Below are positions 8,397 through 16,598 of a stretch of 64,000 nucleotides of DNA, in pieces. The notes beneath the pieces are model-generated. The model saw nothing but the letters and a program-made list of their open reading frames with translations, was not told the origin of the DNA and searched no databases. The translations under genes were made by a program, and so were the position numbers. Each line of letters begins with the position of its first letter. Within the stretch, counting starts at the first letter, position 1. The stretch covers positions 1,054,001 through 1,118,000 of the forward strand of contig CAWGPF010000001.1 of assembly GCA_963824395.1 (NCBI GenBank). The letters are read 5' to 3'. Source of the DNA: 13-2-20CM-66-19 sp963824395 (lineage in GTDB: Bacteria; Pseudomonadota; Gammaproteobacteria; Steroidobacterales; Steroidobacteraceae).

Positions 8397-9466
8397 TCCG
8401 TCGGCTTCAGGCGGAAAGGGCAACTCGACTCTTTGGCGCTCGGCAGGAGCACACCTTTCGCGAAGCGGCGACGAAGTATCTGGAAGAGCACCAACACAAA
8501 CGCAGCCTGGAACGGGATGCGCGAGGATTGGCGACTCTGGATGCGTACATCGGGAAGCTCCCACTGCATCGTGTTCACCACGACACATTGCAGCCGTTCA
8601 TCGTGGCGCGACTCGGTGCCGGTATCAGTCCGGGGACAATCAACCGCGACCTCGCTGTTGTGCGTCGGATTCTGAATCTGAGCGCGCGGCTCTGGCGCGA
8701 CTCATCAGATCGCTCGTGGCTCGAAGTGCCGCCGCTGGTTCAAATGCAGCGTCATCCGAACAAGCGATCGCCTTATCCTTTGTCGATCGAGGAAGAGCGG
8801 CTCCTCTTCTCCCAGCTCGCTGGTCACCTAGCCAGAATGGCGCTGTTCAAGGTGAACACGGGCTTAAGAGAGAAGGAAGTTGTGAATCTGCGCTGGACTT
8901 GGGAGGCGCGCGTGCCTGAGCTCGAAACGTCAGTGTTCATTATTCCTCGGGCGTATGTGAAAAACGGACTTGACCGCTATGTGGTCTTGAACCGAGTCGC
9001 ACGGTCCGTCGTAGAAGGCTGTCGCGGAGAGCATTCGGAGTTTGTATTCACGCGTGCAGGTCAGCCGGTCGCGCGAATAAACAACTCGGGGTGGAAGGCT
9101 GCGCGGCGAAGAGCTGCGAAGTACTACGCGGCGCAGCTTGGAAGGTCATGCCCGTCCGGATTTCGTTCCGTACGGGTTCATGACCTCAAGCACACCTACG
9201 GCCATCGGCTTCGCGCGGCGGGGGTTGGCTTCGAGGATCGAAAACTTCTCTTGGGCCACAAATCGGATCATGTCACTACGCACTACTCAGCACCGGAGAT
9301 CGGATCCCTCATTGAAGCTTCCGAGAAGGTGTGCGAGCTAGAGTCCCGCAAAAGTCCCGCACTGGCGATTGTGCGCGGTGGGGCCCAAGCGGAAGTGGTT
9401 GATCTGAATGGTGGAAAGGGAGGGACTCGAACCCTCGACCCCGGCATTATGAGTGCCGTGCTCTAA
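8261..9466 (+). CDS. Tyrosine-type site-specific integrase
   Basis: This 401-aa recombinase has an N-terminal SAM-like core-binding part (about 65-145) and a catalytic domain. The residues visible are R203 in TGLREKEV, K235 in YVKNGLD, the HDLKHTYGHRL box (H307, with K310 in place of the usual R of H-x-x-R), H333 in LLGHKS and the nucleophile Y342 in THYSAPE. Integration is expected at a tRNA 3' end. The gene runs directly into tRNA-Met on the opposite strand, so about 18 C-terminal residues (GGKGGTRTLDPG...) are read from tRNA sequence. A GGAAGG site precedes the ATG. It overlaps the upstream helix-turn-helix gene by 136 nt. The K in place of R is known in phage-type integrases and need not inactivate the enzyme. 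Confidence 0.92.
   Translation: MGRNSRRMSGLLFRSGIWHIDKVIHGTRVCESTGTSDREEAEALLIRRLQAERATRLFGARQEHTFREAATKYLEEHQHKRSLERDARGLATLDAYIGKLPLHRVHHDTLQPFIVARLGAGISPGTINRDLAVVRRILNLSARLWRDSSDRSWLEVPPLVQMQRHPNKRSPYPLSIEEERLLFSQLAGHLARMALFKVNTGLREKEVVNLRWTWEARVPELETSVFIIPRAYVKNGLDRYVVLNRVARSVVEGCRGEHSEFVFTRAGQPVARINNSGWKAARRRAAKYYAAQLGRSCPSGFRSVRVHDLKHTYGHRLRAAGVGFEDRKLLLGHKSDHVTTHYSAPEIGSLIEASEKVCELESRKSPALAIVRGGAQAEVVDLNGGKGGTRTLDPGIMSAVL
9409..9466. other. Likely attachment site at tRNA-Met 3' end (right end of element)
   Basis: The tyrosine integrase gene points into the tRNA 3' half and stops inside it, the standard layout when an element has recombined at the 3' end of a tRNA and kept the tRNA intact. 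The core crossover lies somewhere in the T-arm or anticodon-arm portion. I saw no second copy of the tRNA 3' sequence between 1 and 9400, so the opposite attachment site is expected to the left of the window. Confidence 0.6.
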
Positions 9467-9485
9467 CCAGCTGAGCTACCTTTCC
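9409..9485 (-). tRNA. tRNA-Met (CAT anticodon)
   Basis: On the minus strand the 7-bp acceptor stem GGAAAGG pairs with CCTTTCC. The D-arm GCTC...GAGC, the anticodon loop CTCATAA (anticodon CAT), the T-arm GAGGG-TTCGAGT-CCCTC and an encoded CCA (9411-9409) are all present. The body resembles elongator tRNA-Met rather than the initiator. A tRNA-Ile2 with modified CAT cannot be excluded. It lies downstream of ychF on the same strand and is the insertion target of the adjacent element, whose integrase overlaps its 3' half on the other strand. Confidence 0.93.
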
Positions 9486-9498
9486 CCAAGGGGGGCGC

Positions 9499-9528
9499 AT
9501 TGTCCTCAGCCACCCCCCGGAGTGTCAA
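9499..9528 (-). promoter_or_regulatory. Promoter of tRNA-Met
   Basis: On the minus strand a perfect -35 TTGACA (9528-9523) is followed after 18 bp by GACAAT (9504-9499), and the tRNA begins 14 nt further on. The segment between -10 and the tRNA is very G/C-rich (GCGCCCCCC), as in stable-RNA promoters under stringent control. The promoter lies in the 82-bp gap after ychF, so the tRNA can be made independently of it. Confidence 0.6.
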
Positions 9529-9567
9529 ACAGCCCGTTTTCCGACCCGAATTCCCCGGGGTCTGGGC

Positions 9568-10659
9568 CTAAACGTTGAAGCGGAAGTGCATGACATCACC
9601 TTCCTGCACGACGTATTCCTTGCCCTCCAGCCGCAGCTTCCCGGCATCCCGGGCACCCGCCTCACCCTTGCCGGCGAGGTAGTCGACAAACGCGATGACT
9701 TCGGCCCGGATGAAGCCACGCTCGAAGTCTGTGTGGATCGCGCCGGCCGCCTGGGGCGCCGTCGCCCCGATCCGCACCGTCCAGGCGCGCACTTCCTTCG
9801 GCCCCGCGGTGAAATACGTCTCGAGCCCTAGCAGCTTATAGGCGGCGCGAATCACGCGGTTCAGGCCCGGTTCCTTCAATCCCAGCTCCGCCAGAAACTC
9901 GCTGCGCTCGGCCTCTTCCAGCTGCGCGATCTCCGCCTCGATTGCCGCACACACGGCCACCACGATCGCACCCTCGGTGCTAGCCCGCTTCTCGAGCACT
10001 GCCAGCAGCGGATTGTTCTCAAAGCCGTTCTCGGCGACGTTGGCCACGTACATGACGGGCTTCGCCGTGAGCAGCTGCAGGTCGCGCAGGTCGCGGCGCT
10101 CCTCTGGTGTGAGCGTCATGGCGCGCACCGGCTTCACGGCGTCCAGCTGCACCTTGACGCGCTCGAACAGCGCGCGGCGCCGCATCGCGTCCTTGTCGCC
10201 CCCCTTGGCAGCCTTGATGGCACGATCGAGGCCCTTCTCGAGGGTCGACATGTCGGCGAGCGCCAGCTCGGTATCGATGATGTCGACGTCCGAGAGTGGG
10301 TCGATGCGACCGGCGACGTGAATGACGTCGTCATTCTCGAAGCAGCGCACCACGTGCGCGATGGCATCGACCTCGCGGATGTGCGAGAGGAACTGGTTGC
10401 CGAGCCCCTCGCCCTGAGAGGCGCCGGCGACGAGGCCGGCGATGTCGACAAACTCGACCGTCGTCGGAATGATCTTCTCCGGGTGCGCGATCGCCGCCAG
10501 CTGTTCGAGCCTGGGATCCGGGACCGGAACCACCCCGATGTTGGGGTCGATCGTGCAGAACGGATAGTTCTCCGCGGCGATCTGCGCGCGGGTGAGCGCA
10601 TTGAACAGGGTCGACTTGCCGACGTTCGGCAGACCTACGATGCCGCAGCGAATAGGCAT
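9568..10659 (-). CDS. ychF: Redox-regulated ATPase YchF (OLA1 family)
   Basis: This 363-aa OBG-class P-loop ATPase binds ribosomes and is linked to stress and redox control. GLPNVGKSTLFNAL is the G1 loop, NYPFCTIDPN the switch region, DIAGLV the G3 motif, and a coiled-coil insertion and TGS domain (FERGFIRAEVIAF) complete the usual length. It starts with ATG after AAGGAAGG. It is the last protein gene of the minus-strand block prs-rplY-pth-ychF, a conserved order in Pseudomonas-type genomes, and lies 18 bp from pth. tRNA-Met follows with its own promoter. No anomalies were seen. Confidence 0.96.
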   Translation of the reverse strand: MPIRCGIVGLPNVGKSTLFNALTRAQIAAENYPFCTIDPNIGVVPVPDPRLEQLAAIAHPEKIIPTTVEFVDIAGLVAGASQGEGLGNQFLSHIREVDAIAHVVRCFENDDVIHVAGRIDPLSDVDIIDTELALADMSTLEKGLDRAIKAAKGGDKDAMRRRALFERVKVQLDAVKPVRAMTLTPEERRDLRDLQLLTAKPVMYVANVAENGFENNPLLAVLEKRASTEGAIVVAVCAAIEAEIAQLEEAERSEFLAELGLKEPGLNRVIRAAYKLLGLETYFTAGPKEVRAWTVRIGATAPQAAGAIHTDFERGFIRAEVIAFVDYLAGKGEAGARDAGKLRLEGKEYVVQEGDVMHFRFNV

Positions 10660-10677
10660 GATTAAGAGGTCCTTCCT

Positions 10678-11289
10678 TTATTGACCGGCCGGCGGCGCAG
10701 CGGGCGCCGGGTCGCGCCCGTGGAGGCGGTTCATGGCGATCTGCGCACCCTCGTTCAGGAGCACCGGTACGCTGTCGGCAGCCGCCTTCACAGCCGCCTC
10801 GAGGAGTGGCGCGTCTGCAGGACCGGGGCGCCCGAGGACGTAGTCGAGCACCCGGGAGCGATCCCCCGGGTGCCCGATGCCGATGCGCAGCCGCCAGAAG
10901 CCATCACCGATCTGTGCGATGACGTCCCGCATGCCGTTGTGCCCGGCGGCTCCGCCCCCCTGCTTCATGCGCACCACGCCCGCAGGGAAATCCAGCTCAT
11001 CGTAAGCGACCAGCAGGGCCGACGGCGCCACCTTGTAGAAAGTCGCCACGCTGCGCACCGGATCACCACTGTGGTTCATGTAGCTCATCGGCTTCAGCAG
11101 CCACAGGTCAGCCTCGCCGATCCGCGCCCGGGCGAGTTCCGCGCGGTGCCGCGGCTCGCTGCGGAACGTAGCGCCGTAGCGGCGCGCCAGCTCATCGACG
11201 AACTGGAACCCCGCGTTATGGCGCGTGCGCGCGTACTCGGTGCCCGGATTGCCGAGCCCGACGATCAGCTTGAGCGGCTCACCTGCCAT
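10678..11289 (-). CDS. pth: Peptidyl-tRNA hydrolase
   Basis: This cytoplasmic enzyme (203 aa) releases tRNA from prematurely dropped peptidyl-tRNAs. The start MAGEPLKLIVGLGNPG places the conserved GLGNPG close to the N-terminus. TRHNAGF carries the catalytic histidine, KPMSYMNHSG and YDELD line the active site, and GGGAAGHNG is the family signature. A longer frame from 11346 adds 19 residues unlike the family, so the ATG at 11289 is used. It lies between rplY and ychF, the standard arrangement, and shares their direction. Confidence 0.96.
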   Translation of the reverse strand: MAGEPLKLIVGLGNPGTEYARTRHNAGFQFVDELARRYGATFRSEPRHRAELARARIGEADLWLLKPMSYMNHSGDPVRSVATFYKVAPSALLVAYDELDFPAGVVRMKQGGGAAGHNGMRDVIAQIGDGFWRLRIGIGHPGDRSRVLDYVLGRPGPADAPLLEAAVKAAADSVPVLLNEGAQIAMNRLHGRDPAPAAPPAGQ

Positions 11290-11382
11290 AGCATTGGTTC
11301 CCGGCCACAAATACCGCCAGCCGCTGCACGAAGGCGAGGCCTCCACAGCGGCTGGCGGGCAGTCGGACGGCTGCCGGTGCGG

Positions 11383-12138
11383 TTACTTCTTGCCGCCTTC
11401 CTTCTTGGCGGGAGCAGCTTCCTTCTTGTCCTCGCCCTTCTTCGCATCGCCAGCCGCAGCGGGTGCGCCAGCGGCCCCGGGGGCAGCGGCGGCGGCACCG
11501 GCAGCCGGTGCGGCACCCTCGACGGGTACGGCAGCAGCTTCCGCGGCCACCGGCTCGGGCTCCTCGGCACGCGGCGCGTGGATCGAGACCACCGGCGCAT
11601 TGCGGTGCGCAAGCTCCGGGATCGTCACGCCCGGGGGCACCGGGACGTCGGCGAGGAACTTGGTCTCGTTCAGGTGCATGCCCGAAAGATCGATCTCGAG
11701 GAACTCCGGCAGGTCCTTCGGCAGGCAGGTGATCTCCACATCCGAGAGCATGTGCGAGACGACGCCGCCTTCGGTCTTGACCCCGGGGGAGATGCTCTCG
11801 CCCTTGAAGTGGATCGGCAGGCGGATGCGGATGGCCTCGTTCTCCATGACGCGCTGCAGGTCCACATGCACCACCAGGTTCTTGGCCGGGTGCATCTGCA
11901 CGTCCTTGACGATCGCCTCCTGTGTGGCATCGCCGATCTTCAGGCGCACGATGGAGGAATAGAAGCGCTCGTCCGCGATCATCGTCAGCAGGTTCTGCTG
12001 GTCGAGCACCAATGCCTGGGCGTCCTTGTGAGCGCCGTAGAGGATGGCGGGGACTTTACCCGTGTGACGCAGGCGGCGGCTCGCACCCTTGCCTTGCGTC
12101 CCGCGGGCGTCCGCGCCGAACGTGAATGAAATACGCAT
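11383..12138 (-). CDS. rplY: 50S ribosomal protein L25/Ctc, long form
   Basis: This 5S-rRNA-binding ribosomal protein (251 aa) has the L25 N-terminal domain (TFGADARGTQGKGASRRLRH) and the beta-rich CTC domain (SDVEITCLPKDLPEFLEIDL). It ends in a low-complexity Ala/Pro/Lys tail of about 60 residues. The tail is rich in AAP and KKE and would give a basic, disordered end. Such tails occur in many non-enteric proteobacteria. GGAG lies upstream of the ATG. The 95-bp leader contains an 11-bp palindrome and a hairpin, described separately. It is placed between prs and pth. Confidence 0.95.
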   Translation of the reverse strand: MRISFTFGADARGTQGKGASRRLRHTGKVPAILYGAHKDAQALVLDQQNLLTMIADERFYSSIVRLKIGDATQEAIVKDVQMHPAKNLVVHVDLQRVMENEAIRIRLPIHFKGESISPGVKTEGGVVSHMLSDVEITCLPKDLPEFLEIDLSGMHLNETKFLADVPVPPGVTIPELAHRNAPVVSIHAPRAEEPEPVAAEAAAVPVEGAAPAAGAAAAAPGAAGAPAAAGDAKKGEDKKEAAPAKKEGGKK

Positions 12139-12233
12139 GACTCAAGATCTCCAGTAGTTACTACAACGCGTGCCGGGTTTGCGACCCAACCGGCACATCC
12201 CAAAAAACTGCTTCAGCACCCGCCGCGTCGCGC
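12139..12233 (-). promoter_or_regulatory. prs-rplY intergenic leader with hairpin and palindrome
   Basis: Between the prs stop and the rplY start there is a T6 run (about 12207-12202), then a perfect 7-bp inverted repeat GTGCCGG/CCGGCAC (12170-12176 with 12190-12196), then the 11-bp palindrome GTAGTTACTAC (12154-12164) just before the GGAG ribosome site. The hairpin is on the wrong side of the T-run to be an intrinsic terminator of prs. It may set rplY translation or mRNA stability. Nothing proves this. Confidence 0.35.
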
Positions 12234-13190
12234 TCAGTCGACGTACAGCGAGCTCACCGACTCCTCGTCGCGGATGCGACGGATCGTCTCCGCCAAGAGC
12301 GCCGCCACCGACAGCTGGCGGATACGGTTCGAGCCCTTGGCGGCGGCGCCCAGCGGGATCGTGTCCGTCACGACCAGCTCATCGAGCGCCGACTTCGAAA
12401 TCTTCTCCACCGCCGCTCCCGAGAGCACCGGGTGCGTGATGTAGGCGACCACCTTGACCGCGCCCTCGTCCTTCAGTGCCTGCGCGGCCTGACACAGCGT
12501 GCCGGCGGTGTCGACCATGTCATCGATCAGGATGCAGGTGCGGCCCTCGACGTCGCCGATGATATTCATCACCTTCGATTCGTTAGGGCGCGGCCGCCGC
12601 TTGTCGATGATCGCCAGTTCCGTGTCGTCCAGGCGTTTGGCGAAGGCCCGGGCCCGCGCCACGCCGCCGACGTCGGGCGACACGACGATCATGTCCTTAT
12701 ATGCCTGCCGCCAGGCGTCCCCGAGCAGTACCGGCGAGGCGTACACGTTGTCGACCGGGATGTCGAAGAATCCCTGGATCTGATCCGAGTGCAGATCGAC
12801 CGTCAGCAGGCGGTTCACTCCGGCGCTCGAGACCATGTTGGCGACGAGCTTGGCCGTGATCGCCGAGCGGGTCGCACGCGGCCGCCGGTCCTGGCGCGAG
12901 TATCCGAAGTACGGCACCACCGCGGTGATGCGTGCTGCGGAGGCGCGGCGGCAGGCATCGACCATCACCAGCAGCTCCATCAGACTGTCATTCGCCGGCG
13001 GGCAGGTCGACTGCAGGATGAACACGTCACGCCCGCGCACGTTCTCCATCAGCTCGACGTTGATCTCGCCATCGCTGAAGCGCCCGACATAGGCACGTCC
13101 GAGCGGGGTCTGCAGGTGCTTGGCGATGTCCAGCGCCAGCGCCGGATTCGCGTTACCTGCAAACAGGGCCAGTGTGTCGCTCGTACTCAT
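12234..13190 (-). CDS. prs: Ribose-phosphate pyrophosphokinase
   Basis: This enzyme makes PRPP from ribose 5-phosphate and ATP for nucleotide, histidine and tryptophan synthesis. At 318 aa it is the usual class I length. GRFSDGEINVELMENVRGRD forms the ATP flexible loop region, DLHSDQIQGFFDIPVDN is the family signature, and LIDDMVDTAGTL is the PRPP-binding loop. It starts with ATG at 13190. tRNA-Gln lies 76 bp upstream on the same strand, as in Pseudomonas. Confidence 0.97.
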   Translation of the reverse strand: MSTSDTLALFAGNANPALALDIAKHLQTPLGRAYVGRFSDGEINVELMENVRGRDVFILQSTCPPANDSLMELLVMVDACRRASAARITAVVPYFGYSRQDRRPRATRSAITAKLVANMVSSAGVNRLLTVDLHSDQIQGFFDIPVDNVYASPVLLGDAWRQAYKDMIVVSPDVGGVARARAFAKRLDDTELAIIDKRRPRPNESKVMNIIGDVEGRTCILIDDMVDTAGTLCQAAQALKDEGAVKVVAYITHPVLSGAAVEKISKSALDELVVTDTIPLGAAAKGSNRIRQLSVAALLAETIRRIRDEESVSSLYVD

Positions 13191-13266
13191 ACTCTATGTG
13201 CGCGCAGCTTCCACCGGCGCCATCGCCGGAGCGTAACGGCGCCCTCGAAGCGCCGGCCCCATGAAC

Positions 13267-13341
13267 TGGCTGGGGTGGAAGGATTCGAACCTCCGAATGG
13301 CGGGATCAAAACCCGCTGCCTTACCACTTGGCGACACCCCA
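13267..13341 (-). tRNA. tRNA-Gln (TTG anticodon)
   Basis: On the minus strand the acceptor TGGGGTG pairs with CACCCCA, giving a U1-A72 pair. The anticodon loop reads TTTTGAT (anticodon TTG), the T-arm is GGAGG-TTCGAAT-CCTTC, and CCA is encoded. The total is 75 nt. It sits between ispE and prs as in Pseudomonas. A U1-A72 pair is the known identity feature for amidation of Glu-tRNA(Gln) by GatCAB, which is encoded at 33739-36936 in this window. Confidence 0.95.
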
Positions 13342-13350
13342 GCATCTGTC

Positions 13351-13374
13351 CGCCCGCGGAAAAGCGTGCGGGCG
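13351..13374. repeat. Hairpin CGCCCGC-N10-GCGGGCG between ispE and tRNA-Gln
   Basis: A perfect 7-bp G/C stem with a 10-base loop lies just upstream of tRNA-Gln on the minus strand. No T-run follows, so a terminator is unlikely. It could protect the ispE mRNA end or mark a processing site that frees the tRNA from a longer transcript. Confidence 0.4.
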
Positions 13375-13391
13375 CGCATCTTACAGCCGTG

Positions 13392-14258
13392 TCAGGCGCG
13401 CTGCCCGTGCTTGAGAAGCTGATGCACGGGCGAGGTGTTAAGGCCCCGCGTGACGTAACTTTTCCAGCGCTCCGGCACCCGGGCCGCCAGGCGCTCGGCC
13501 TCTGCGGCGCTCGCGCAGGCGGCGAACACGCACGCCCCGGTACCGGTCAGGCGGGCCGGGGCGAAGCGCCCGAGCCATTCCAGGGCCTCGGCGACCTCGG
13601 GAAACAGCGCGCCCACCACCGGCTCGCAGTCGTTGCGGCCACCCGACTCAAAAAAGGCGCGTATTGTGATCAGGGGAGAATTTCGTGTCAATTCAGGGCT
13701 CTGGAATACCCTGGCGGTGCTCACGTGGACCTGCGGGTGCACGATCACGTACCAGGCCGGGGGCAGTTGGACCGACACCAGGCGCTCACCGACCCCCTCC
13801 CCCCAGGCCGACGAACCTCCAATGAAAACAGGCACATCCGCGCCCAGCGGCAGCCCAATGGCGGCCAGCTGGGACAGCGACCGGCCGCAGCCCCACAGCT
13901 CATTCAGGGCCAAGAGGGTGGTGGCGGCGTCCGAACTTCCGCCTCCGAGGCCACCCCCGAGCGGGATGCGCTTGCGGACCTCGATTTGCGCCCCGAGGGG
14001 GGTACCGGTGGCGGCCTTGAGCGCCCGGGCCGCCCGAACGACCAGATCCTCCTCCTGCGGCACGCCGGCTGCACCCGTGGGCCGCTGGACCTCACCGTCC
14101 GGGCGCACCGTGAAAGTGAGCTCGTCGGCCAGGTCGATGAGCTGAAAGAGCGTCTGCAGCTCGTGATAGCCGTCGGGCCGCCGGGCGGTCACATGCAGGA
14201 AGAGATTGAGTTTCGCGGGTGCCGGCCAGCGCTGGGCGGCGCCTGCAGGCGCACTCAC
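13392..14258 (-). CDS. ispE: 4-diphosphocytidyl-2-C-methyl-D-erythritol kinase
   Basis: This GHMP-family kinase (288 aa) acts in the MEP pathway of isoprenoid synthesis. PAKLNLFLHVTARRPDGYHE at the N-terminus carries the catalytic lysine and substrate site, and IPLGGGLGGGSSDAATTLLA is the ATP-binding glycine loop. The GTG start overlaps the lolB TGA (GTGA), so translation is coupled. The order lolB-ispE-(tRNA-Gln)-prs is conserved in gammaproteobacteria. The protein is complete. Confidence 0.96.
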   Translation of the reverse strand: MSAPAGAAQRWPAPAKLNLFLHVTARRPDGYHELQTLFQLIDLADELTFTVRPDGEVQRPTGAAGVPQEEDLVVRAARALKAATGTPLGAQIEVRKRIPLGGGLGGGSSDAATTLLALNELWGCGRSLSQLAAIGLPLGADVPVFIGGSSAWGEGVGERLVSVQLPPAWYVIVHPQVHVSTARVFQSPELTRNSPLITIRAFFESGGRNDCEPVVGALFPEVAEALEWLGRFAPARLTGTGACVFAACASAAEAERLAARVPERWKSYVTRGLNTSPVHQLLKHGQRA

Positions 14259-14854
14259 AGCCGCCAGTCCTCGACCAGCAGCCGCACTCGCACGGCCTCA
14301 CGCTGCAGGGTCATGCGCGCCGGCAGTGTCTGCCCGGCCGCACTCGTATAGGCGTCGTAATCGATGTGCCAGCCATCCTGGACCAGGCTCGCCAGGTGCT
14401 GCCCGGAAGCATCCACAGACTCCTCGGACGGCTGCTGAGGATCGGGGGCCCCGAGCACCCAGTAGCGCAGACGCTCGATCGGCACGTCGAATCCCAGGCG
14501 CGCGTTGAGTTCCGCGTGGGCCGCCTCGTTGGAAATGCGCTCGCCATGCGGGGTCACGATGTCGAGGTCGCTGCCGTTGGCGATGATCTGCATCCCACCG
14601 ACGCCGAGGGGCCCCTCGAGTGCGATCTGGGAGCGCGCCTGCTGCTGCGACCAGCGCAGGTTGGCGTTGAAGCCATTGCCCGAGGCCGACAGCGCAACGC
14701 GCCCCTTGAGCTGGAAGTGCGCCAGCGCCTGCAGCTGCGGGCGCCGCTCCGGCCAGGGTGCGGACGTTCCCAGGGGGGCCGGCGGCAGCGTACGGCAGCC
14801 GGTGAGTGCCGCCAGGGTCAGGAGAACCCCGACCCACGCCGTGCTACGGCGCAT
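14255..14854 (-). CDS. lolB: Outer-membrane lipoprotein LolB
   Basis: This 199-aa protein receives lipoproteins from LolA and inserts them in the outer membrane. The signal peptide ends in the lipobox LTGC (C20), and a beta-sheet domain typical of LolB follows (FQLKGRVALSASGNGFNANL, WLGAP-like segment YWVLGAPDP, DGWHIDYDAY). It starts with ATG inside the last codons of the TPR lipoprotein gene (11-nt overlap) and ends overlapping ispE. Identification rests on the fold pattern and the diagnostic position before ispE. Confidence 0.92.
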   Translation of the reverse strand: MRRSTAWVGVLLTLAALTGCRTLPPAPLGTSAPWPERRPQLQALAHFQLKGRVALSASGNGFNANLRWSQQQARSQIALEGPLGVGGMQIIANGSDLDIVTPHGERISNEAAHAELNARLGFDVPIERLRYWVLGAPDPQQPSEESVDASGQHLASLVQDGWHIDYDAYTSAAGQTLPARMTLQREAVRVRLLVEDWRL

Positions 14855-16598
14855 CGGGCAGGAACCGCTTGATCGTTGCCTTCAGCGGCTTGGAATCCGG
14901 CTCGCGCGCCAGGGCGGCGGCCCAGACGCGGCGTGCCTCGGGCTTGTTGCCGCTGCTCCAGAGCGCCTCACCCCAGTGCGCGGCGATCTCCCCGTCATGA
15001 CCGAGCGAGTAGGCGCGCTCCAGGGTGCTGGTCGCGCCCTTCATGTCGCCTGAGCGGAACCGCACCCAGCCGAGGCTATCGAGCGCCGCCGGGCTGTCAG
15101 GCATTACGGTCAGCGCGCGGCGGATCAGGGTCTCCGCGTGCGGCAGTTCCATCGAGTGATCGGCGAGCGTGTAGCCGAGCGCGTTGAGGAGCGTCGGATC
15201 ATCCGGGCGCACTTCCAGCAGCTGCTGCAGCGCCTCCACCGATTCGTGCACGTGCCCGCCCTGTTCGAGTATCACCGCGCGGTCATACTCGATCGAGGGA
15301 TGCTGCGGGTGGCGCACCAGCTCCGCGCTCAGAATCTCCAGTCCCGCGTCCGCCTCGCCGTGGTCGGCGAGCAGCCGCGCCTTGGTGAGGGTCAGGTCGA
15401 GCTCATCCTCGGGATGATCGGCCGCATAGTCATCGAGAAGCGCGAGCGCCTCCGTGCGCGAGTGCCGGTCCAGGAGGAGCGAGGCCGCCCGCGAGCGCGC
15501 GGACAATGCGACCGAGGAGTCATAGAGACGACGGTAGGCCGCGATGGCAGCGTCCGGATCGCCAGCGCGCGCGGCGATGTCGGCCAGATACAGCTGCGCA
15601 CCATCGTTTCCCTCCCCGTTCGAGGCGAGCTCGCTGAAGCGCTGCTTGGCCTCCTTGTAATCACCGGAGCTGTAGGCGAGCAGCGCCAGCCGGCGGTCGA
15701 TCTCAGCCTGCGGCCCACCCGTCGCGCGCAGCTGCTCGAGTTCCTGGTGCGCCTCCTCACTGCGATCGAGCGAGGCTAAGACCTCGGCAAGCTCCAGCCC
15801 GCCGCGCTGCGCGTCGTGAATCTTGGCCTGGCGCGCGGTGGCGAGCGCCTGCGAAGCATCGCCGCGCATGACATACGCGCGCGCGAGGATACGGGTGGCC
15901 GCGATGTCCTGCGGGTCGTGCTGCAGCGCCTGCTGCGCGTAACGCGCCGCCCGCTGCCCATCGTAGGCGGCCAGCGCAAGCTCTCCGAGCAGCGTCAGCG
16001 TATCGGTGGAATTGGCGCTCGGTTCCAGCGCGCCGCTCATGGCGATGAGCACGGCCGAAGCGTCGGACTCTTCCAGCAGCAGCGCGGTCAGCTCGGTCAT
16101 GCTGCGCGCCGTGCGCTCCTCGGCGTGACGCGGCGCCGGGGATGCGGCGCCGTCGGCCTTGGGCGCCGGGGCGGCGTTGCTCTGTTCCTCGACGCGCCAG
16201 AATTCGTGGATGGCCACGCGCGCATCGGCGGTGCGGTAGAGTTTGAGCGCGATGGCCGCATACAGCGCGTTGGCCTCGCGGTCACTCGGTGCGAGCGCGC
16301 GCCAGCGGCTGGCGGACTGCCAGGCGGCGGGCAGGTGCTCACAGGCCATGGCGACCTGGGTGGCACGGCGGGCCAGCTGCACGTCCCCGCCTGCTGCCGC
16401 CTTGGCGTAGGACTCGGAGGCCTGACGGCAGTCGCCGCGCTTTAAGGCAGCATCGGCACTCGCCGTCAGGGCCGCAGTATCCGCCGCGGGCGGCTTGGGC
16501 GGGGCCGACTGCTCGCCGGCCGGGCGGTGGGCCGCACAGGCGCCCAGCAGGGTGGCGCACAGCATCAGCAGTATTAAGTTACGCAAGCGATTGATCAT
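14844..16598 (-). CDS. TPR-repeat lipoprotein (PA4667-type)
   Basis: This 584-aa protein has a lipoprotein signal peptide (LRNLILLMLCATLLGAC, lipobox LGAC), a Pro/Ala linker and then tetratricopeptide-like helical pairs over most of its length. The last ones are GYTLADHSMELPHAETLIRR and GWVRFRSGDMKGATSTLERA. It probably acts as a periplasmic protein-interaction scaffold. The exact role is unknown. A protein of this kind sits upstream of lolB in Pseudomonas, which supports the assignment. The start at 16598 is favoured over a longer frame because it begins the signal peptide. A TATAGT box (16613-16608) lies 9 nt before it and no ribosome site is visible, so the mRNA may be leaderless. Confidence 0.85.
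   Translation of the reverse strand: MINRLRNLILLMLCATLLGACAAHRPAGEQSAPPKPPAADTAALTASADAALKRGDCRQASESYAKAAAGGDVQLARRATQVAMACEHLPAAWQSASRWRALAPSDREANALYAAIALKLYRTADARVAIHEFWRVEEQSNAAPAPKADGAASPAPRHAEERTARSMTELTALLLEESDASAVLIAMSGALEPSANSTDTLTLLGELALAAYDGQRAARYAQQALQHDPQDIAATRILARAYVMRGDASQALATARQAKIHDAQRGGLELAEVLASLDRSEEAHQELEQLRATGGPQAEIDRRLALLAYSSGDYKEAKQRFSELASNGEGNDGAQLYLADIAARAGDPDAAIAAYRRLYDSSVALSARSRAASLLLDRHSRTEALALLDDYAADHPEDELDLTLTKARLLADHGEADAGLEILSAELVRHPQHPSIEYDRAVILEQGGHVHESVEALQQLLEVRPDDPTLLNALGYTLADHSMELPHAETLIRRALTVMPDSPAALDSLGWVRFRSGDMKGATSTLERAYSLGHDGEIAAHWGEALWSSGNKPEARRVWAAALAREPDSKPLKATIKRFLPDAP

Noticed and set aside
1..9400. Second copy of the tRNA-Met 3' end as left attachment site
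   Set aside because: I looked for the GACTCGAACCCTC-type T-arm sequence and saw no second copy, so the element should extend beyond the left edge.
12195..12233. Intrinsic terminator after prs at the T6 run
   Set aside because: No convincing G/C hairpin directly precedes the T6 run. The clear hairpin lies after it.
12432..14351. 639-aa plus-strand frame running through prs, tRNA-Gln and ispE
   Set aside because: It crosses a tRNA gene and two conserved genes on the other strand. It is a shadow.
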